Part shown: one piece after another, positions 20,867 through 22,689 of the stretch
Numbering within the stretch: position 1 is the stretch's first letter
Layout: each line of letters starts with the position of its first letter
Assembly: GCA_958419945.1 (NCBI GenBank)
Contig: CATZIC010000032.1
Span: forward strand, 1 to 22,689
Length of the DNA stretch: 22,689 nucleotides
DNA from: an uncultured Clostridia bacterium
Lineage (GTDB): Bacteria; Bacillota; Clostridia; Christensenellales; Borkfalkiaceae
Direction of reading: 5' to 3'
Program-made: the position numbers and the translations under genes
The notes under the pieces: generated by a model
What the model was told of the DNA's origin: nothing
Seen by the model: the letters and a program-made list of their open reading frames with translations, nothing else
The model's database searches: none

Positions 20867-22177
20867 ATGAAACCTATTATTGCAATCGTAGGAAGACCAA
20901 ACGTCGGAAAATCCACATTTTTCAATAAAATAACGGGCACGAAAATCGCTATCGTAGAGGACAAGCCCGGGGTTACGAGAGACAGAATTTACTGCGACGC
21001 CGAATGGTGCGGATATAATTTTACTCTCGTTGATACCGGCGGGATTGAACTTAAAAGCGAGGACGAAATGTGGACGCATATAAAGACTCAGGCGGAAATC
21101 GCTATAGAAACCGCAGACGTAATAATCTTTATGTGCAGTGCAAAAGACGGCATTACTTCCGCCGATAGGGACGTTGCGGACAAACTTCGCCGTTCCAAAA
21201 AGCCCATAGTTTTGGTGGTAAATAAACTTGATAACTATAAGAAAGAGGACCTTTTCGAATTTTACGAACTGGGCCTTGACGAGCCGTACGGAATTTCCGC
21301 AGAGCAGTCCAAAGGTTTTGGGGATTGCTTGGACAAAGTGTGTAACTATATTTCCAAAATCGAGGAAGAAGACGAAAGCGACGTTATTAAAATCGCAGTC
21401 GTGGGCAAGCCTAACGCAGGAAAGTCAAGCCTTGTAAACGCCATTTTGGGGTATGACAGGACCATAGTTTCGGATATTTCCGGCACGACGAGGGACGCTA
21501 TCGACACGCCGTTTGAAGTGGACGGACAAAAATACAAGATTATCGATACTGCGGGAATCCGCAAGAAAAAGGCGGTTGACGAAGATATCGAGTATTACTC
21601 GGTGGTAAGAGCTTTAGGTGCGGTACGCCGTGCGGACGTTAGCCTTCTCGTGGTGGATAGTACTGCGGGACTTACCGAACAGGACGTTAAGATTGCTGGC
21701 TATATCCACGAACAGTGCAAGCCTTCCGTTATCGTTATGAATAAGTGGGACGCAGTGGATAAAGACGCCTATACGGTAGAAAAATTTAAAAATAAACTCG
21801 ACTGCGACCTTGCGTTTATGGATTACTATAAAGCGGTGTTTATTTCCGCCAAAACCGGTCAAAGGCTATACAAGGTGCTTGAAACGGCTACGGAATCACT
21901 TGATAACGCAAAAAGAAGGATTACGACGGGAACCCTTAACGACGTTTTAAACGACGCCGTAAGAATGAACGAACCGCCTTCCTTCCACGGCAGAAGACTC
22001 AAAATATATTACAGCGTTCAGGATGGTATTTGCCCGCCCACTTTCGTGATTTTCGTAAACGACTCCACGCTGGTACATTTTTCGTACAAGCGTTACATAG
22101 AAAACGTTATAAGAAAAGCCTTTGACTTTTCAGGCACTCCGATAAGAATAATTTTCAGAGAGAAAAACGAGGAGTAA
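20867..22177 (+). CDS. der: Ribosome-assembly GTPase Der (EngA)
   Basis: Tandem-GTPase needed for maturation of the 50S subunit; cytoplasmic, binds 23S rRNA. 436 residues, the usual length. First G domain: GRPNVGKS (9-16), DTGG (56-59), NKLD. Second G domain: GKPNAGKSS (from about 182), DTAGIRKK, NKWD. A KH-like domain follows from about 355 to the end (NEPPSFHGRRLKIYY, then NDSTLVHFSYKRYIENVIR). AAGGAG eight bases upstream sets the start, two bases after the DUF512 gene; plsY begins one base after its stop. This three-gene order is a known clostridial arrangement. Confidence 0.98.
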   Translation: MKPIIAIVGRPNVGKSTFFNKITGTKIAIVEDKPGVTRDRIYCDAEWCGYNFTLVDTGGIELKSEDEMWTHIKTQAEIAIETADVIIFMCSAKDGITSADRDVADKLRRSKKPIVLVVNKLDNYKKEDLFEFYELGLDEPYGISAEQSKGFGDCLDKVCNYISKIEEEDESDVIKIAVVGKPNAGKSSLVNAILGYDRTIVSDISGTTRDAIDTPFEVDGQKYKIIDTAGIRKKKAVDEDIEYYSVVRALGAVRRADVSLLVVDSTAGLTEQDVKIAGYIHEQCKPSVIVMNKWDAVDKDAYTVEKFKNKLDCDLAFMDYYKAVFISAKTGQRLYKVLETATESLDNAKRRITTGTLNDVLNDAVRMNEPPSFHGRRLKIYYSVQDGICPPTFVIFVNDSTLVHFSYKRYIENVIRKAFDFSGTPIRIIFREKNEE

Positions 22178-22178
22178 G

Positions 22179-22689
22179 ATGAATTTTCAATCGTTGTGGT
22201 GGTCTTTCGCCCTTTTGATAGTGGGGTCATACCTATATGGCAGCGTTAATAACGCCATAATTTTAACCCGCTTTATGGGGAAAGACATCAGAAAAATGGG
22301 AAGCGGTAACCCCGGAACCATGAACGTCAGCAGAACTTTAGGCTTAAAGACGGCGGTTTTGGTTCTTTTGTTGGATATTTTAAAAGGGGTTGTGCCGACG
22401 CTTATTGCGACCTTCGCCTTCGGGGATTGGCTTTTTGAGTATTCAACTTTGCCCGTTTCCGTAATGGCCAAGTACATGGCGGGCTTTTTTGCCGTGCTTG
22501 GGCATATCTTTCCTTGCTACTACAAGTTTAAAGGCGGAAAGGGTATTGCAACGACGATAGGCGTATTTTTGGTGTGCAATACTTTGGTCGGCGTAATTTT
22601 CGCCATCGTTGCGCTTGCCTTTATCCTCGTTACGGGCATAGGGTCTATGGGTTCCTTTTTGGCGACCACTCCGCCCGCAATTTTTGCGA
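22179..22689 (+). CDS. plsY: Acyl-phosphate:glycerol-3-phosphate acyltransferase PlsY, 3'-truncated by window edge
   Basis: Membrane enzyme that moves an acyl group from acyl-phosphate to glycerol-3-phosphate, the first step of phospholipid synthesis. ATG at 22179 with GGAG five bases upstream, one base after der stops; 170 codons are visible and the frame runs off the right edge (full PlsY is about 200 residues). Family motifs: GSGNPGTMNVSRTLG (about 46-60; most PlsY have GATN, here GTMN) and FKGGKGIATTIG (about 112-123), plus several membrane segments. It is the third gene of the DUF512–der–plsY operon. Confidence 0.95.
   Translation, partial: MNFQSLWWSFALLIVGSYLYGSVNNAIILTRFMGKDIRKMGSGNPGTMNVSRTLGLKTAVLVLLLDILKGVVPTLIATFAFGDWLFEYSTLPVSVMAKYMAGFFAVLGHIFPCYYKFKGGKGIATTIGVFLVCNTLVGVIFAIVALAFILVTGIGSMGSFLATTPPAIFA

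Noticed and set aside
22228..22246. ACCTATATGG in plsY as another TATAG element.
   Set aside because: It resembles copy h only in the core; flanks do not match and the codons fit the PlsY protein.

Overview
The window suggests an uncultured anaerobic Clostridia-type Firmicute (Bacillota), probably gut-associated. The evidence is a single-chain pyruvate:ferredoxin oxidoreductase, a BspA-type leucine-rich-repeat surface protein, the DUF512 radical-SAM–der–plsY gene order, QueH-type queuosine synthesis, and Gram-positive style promoters and Shine-Dalgarno sequences. UGA is used as an ordinary stop (for example at the ends of tsaD and the ROK gene), and release factor 2 is present, so the standard bacterial code applies. 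No rRNA, tRNA, CRISPR array, transposase or phage gene was seen.

Layout. 1-1030: 3' part of a BspA-like LRR protein, cut by the window edge, then a strong terminator. 1031-1546 (no gene): that terminator, two copies of a TATAG repeat, one ATTGC/GCAAT hairpin repeat, a possible folded RNA, and the nifJ promoter. 1547-5053: nifJ, monocistronic, with a strong terminator. 5054-5542 (no gene): terminator, two TATAG repeats, two other palindromic repeats, an inverted repeat and the sigma-factor promoter. 5543-8156: AT-richer accessory block with an ECF sigma factor, a one-TM protein laid out like an anti-sigma factor, two lipoproteins whose first 249 bp are identical, and a lipoprotein gene broken by two single-base frameshifts. 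8157-8824 (no gene): an island of palindromic repeats plus the secA promoter. 8825-18099: core genes secA, prfB, tsaD, a ROK-fold protein, maf, an MreB-like gene (overlapping maf), and convergent ttcA. 18233-22689: a small membrane exporter, queH, and the operon DUF512 radical SAM – der – plsY, with plsY cut by the right edge.

How the genes relate. Most are housekeeping: pyruvate oxidation (nifJ), Sec export (secA), translation termination (prfB), tRNA modification (tsaD, ttcA, queH), ribosome assembly (der), phospholipid synthesis (plsY), and cell shape or nucleotide hygiene (maf plus MreB-like). The sigma/anti-sigma-like/lipoprotein block may be a small cell-envelope signalling module; this rests on order and topology only.

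The most unusual signal is a roughly 31-bp dispersed element built on a CTATAG/TTATAG core. It has about GCGATAACCGAC on the left and GGCGGACTTTTT on the right. I count twelve copies in 22.7 kb, in both orientations. Ten lie between genes and two lie inside conserved genes (tsaD and the DUF512 gene), read in frame. Other palindromic repeat families sit beside it.
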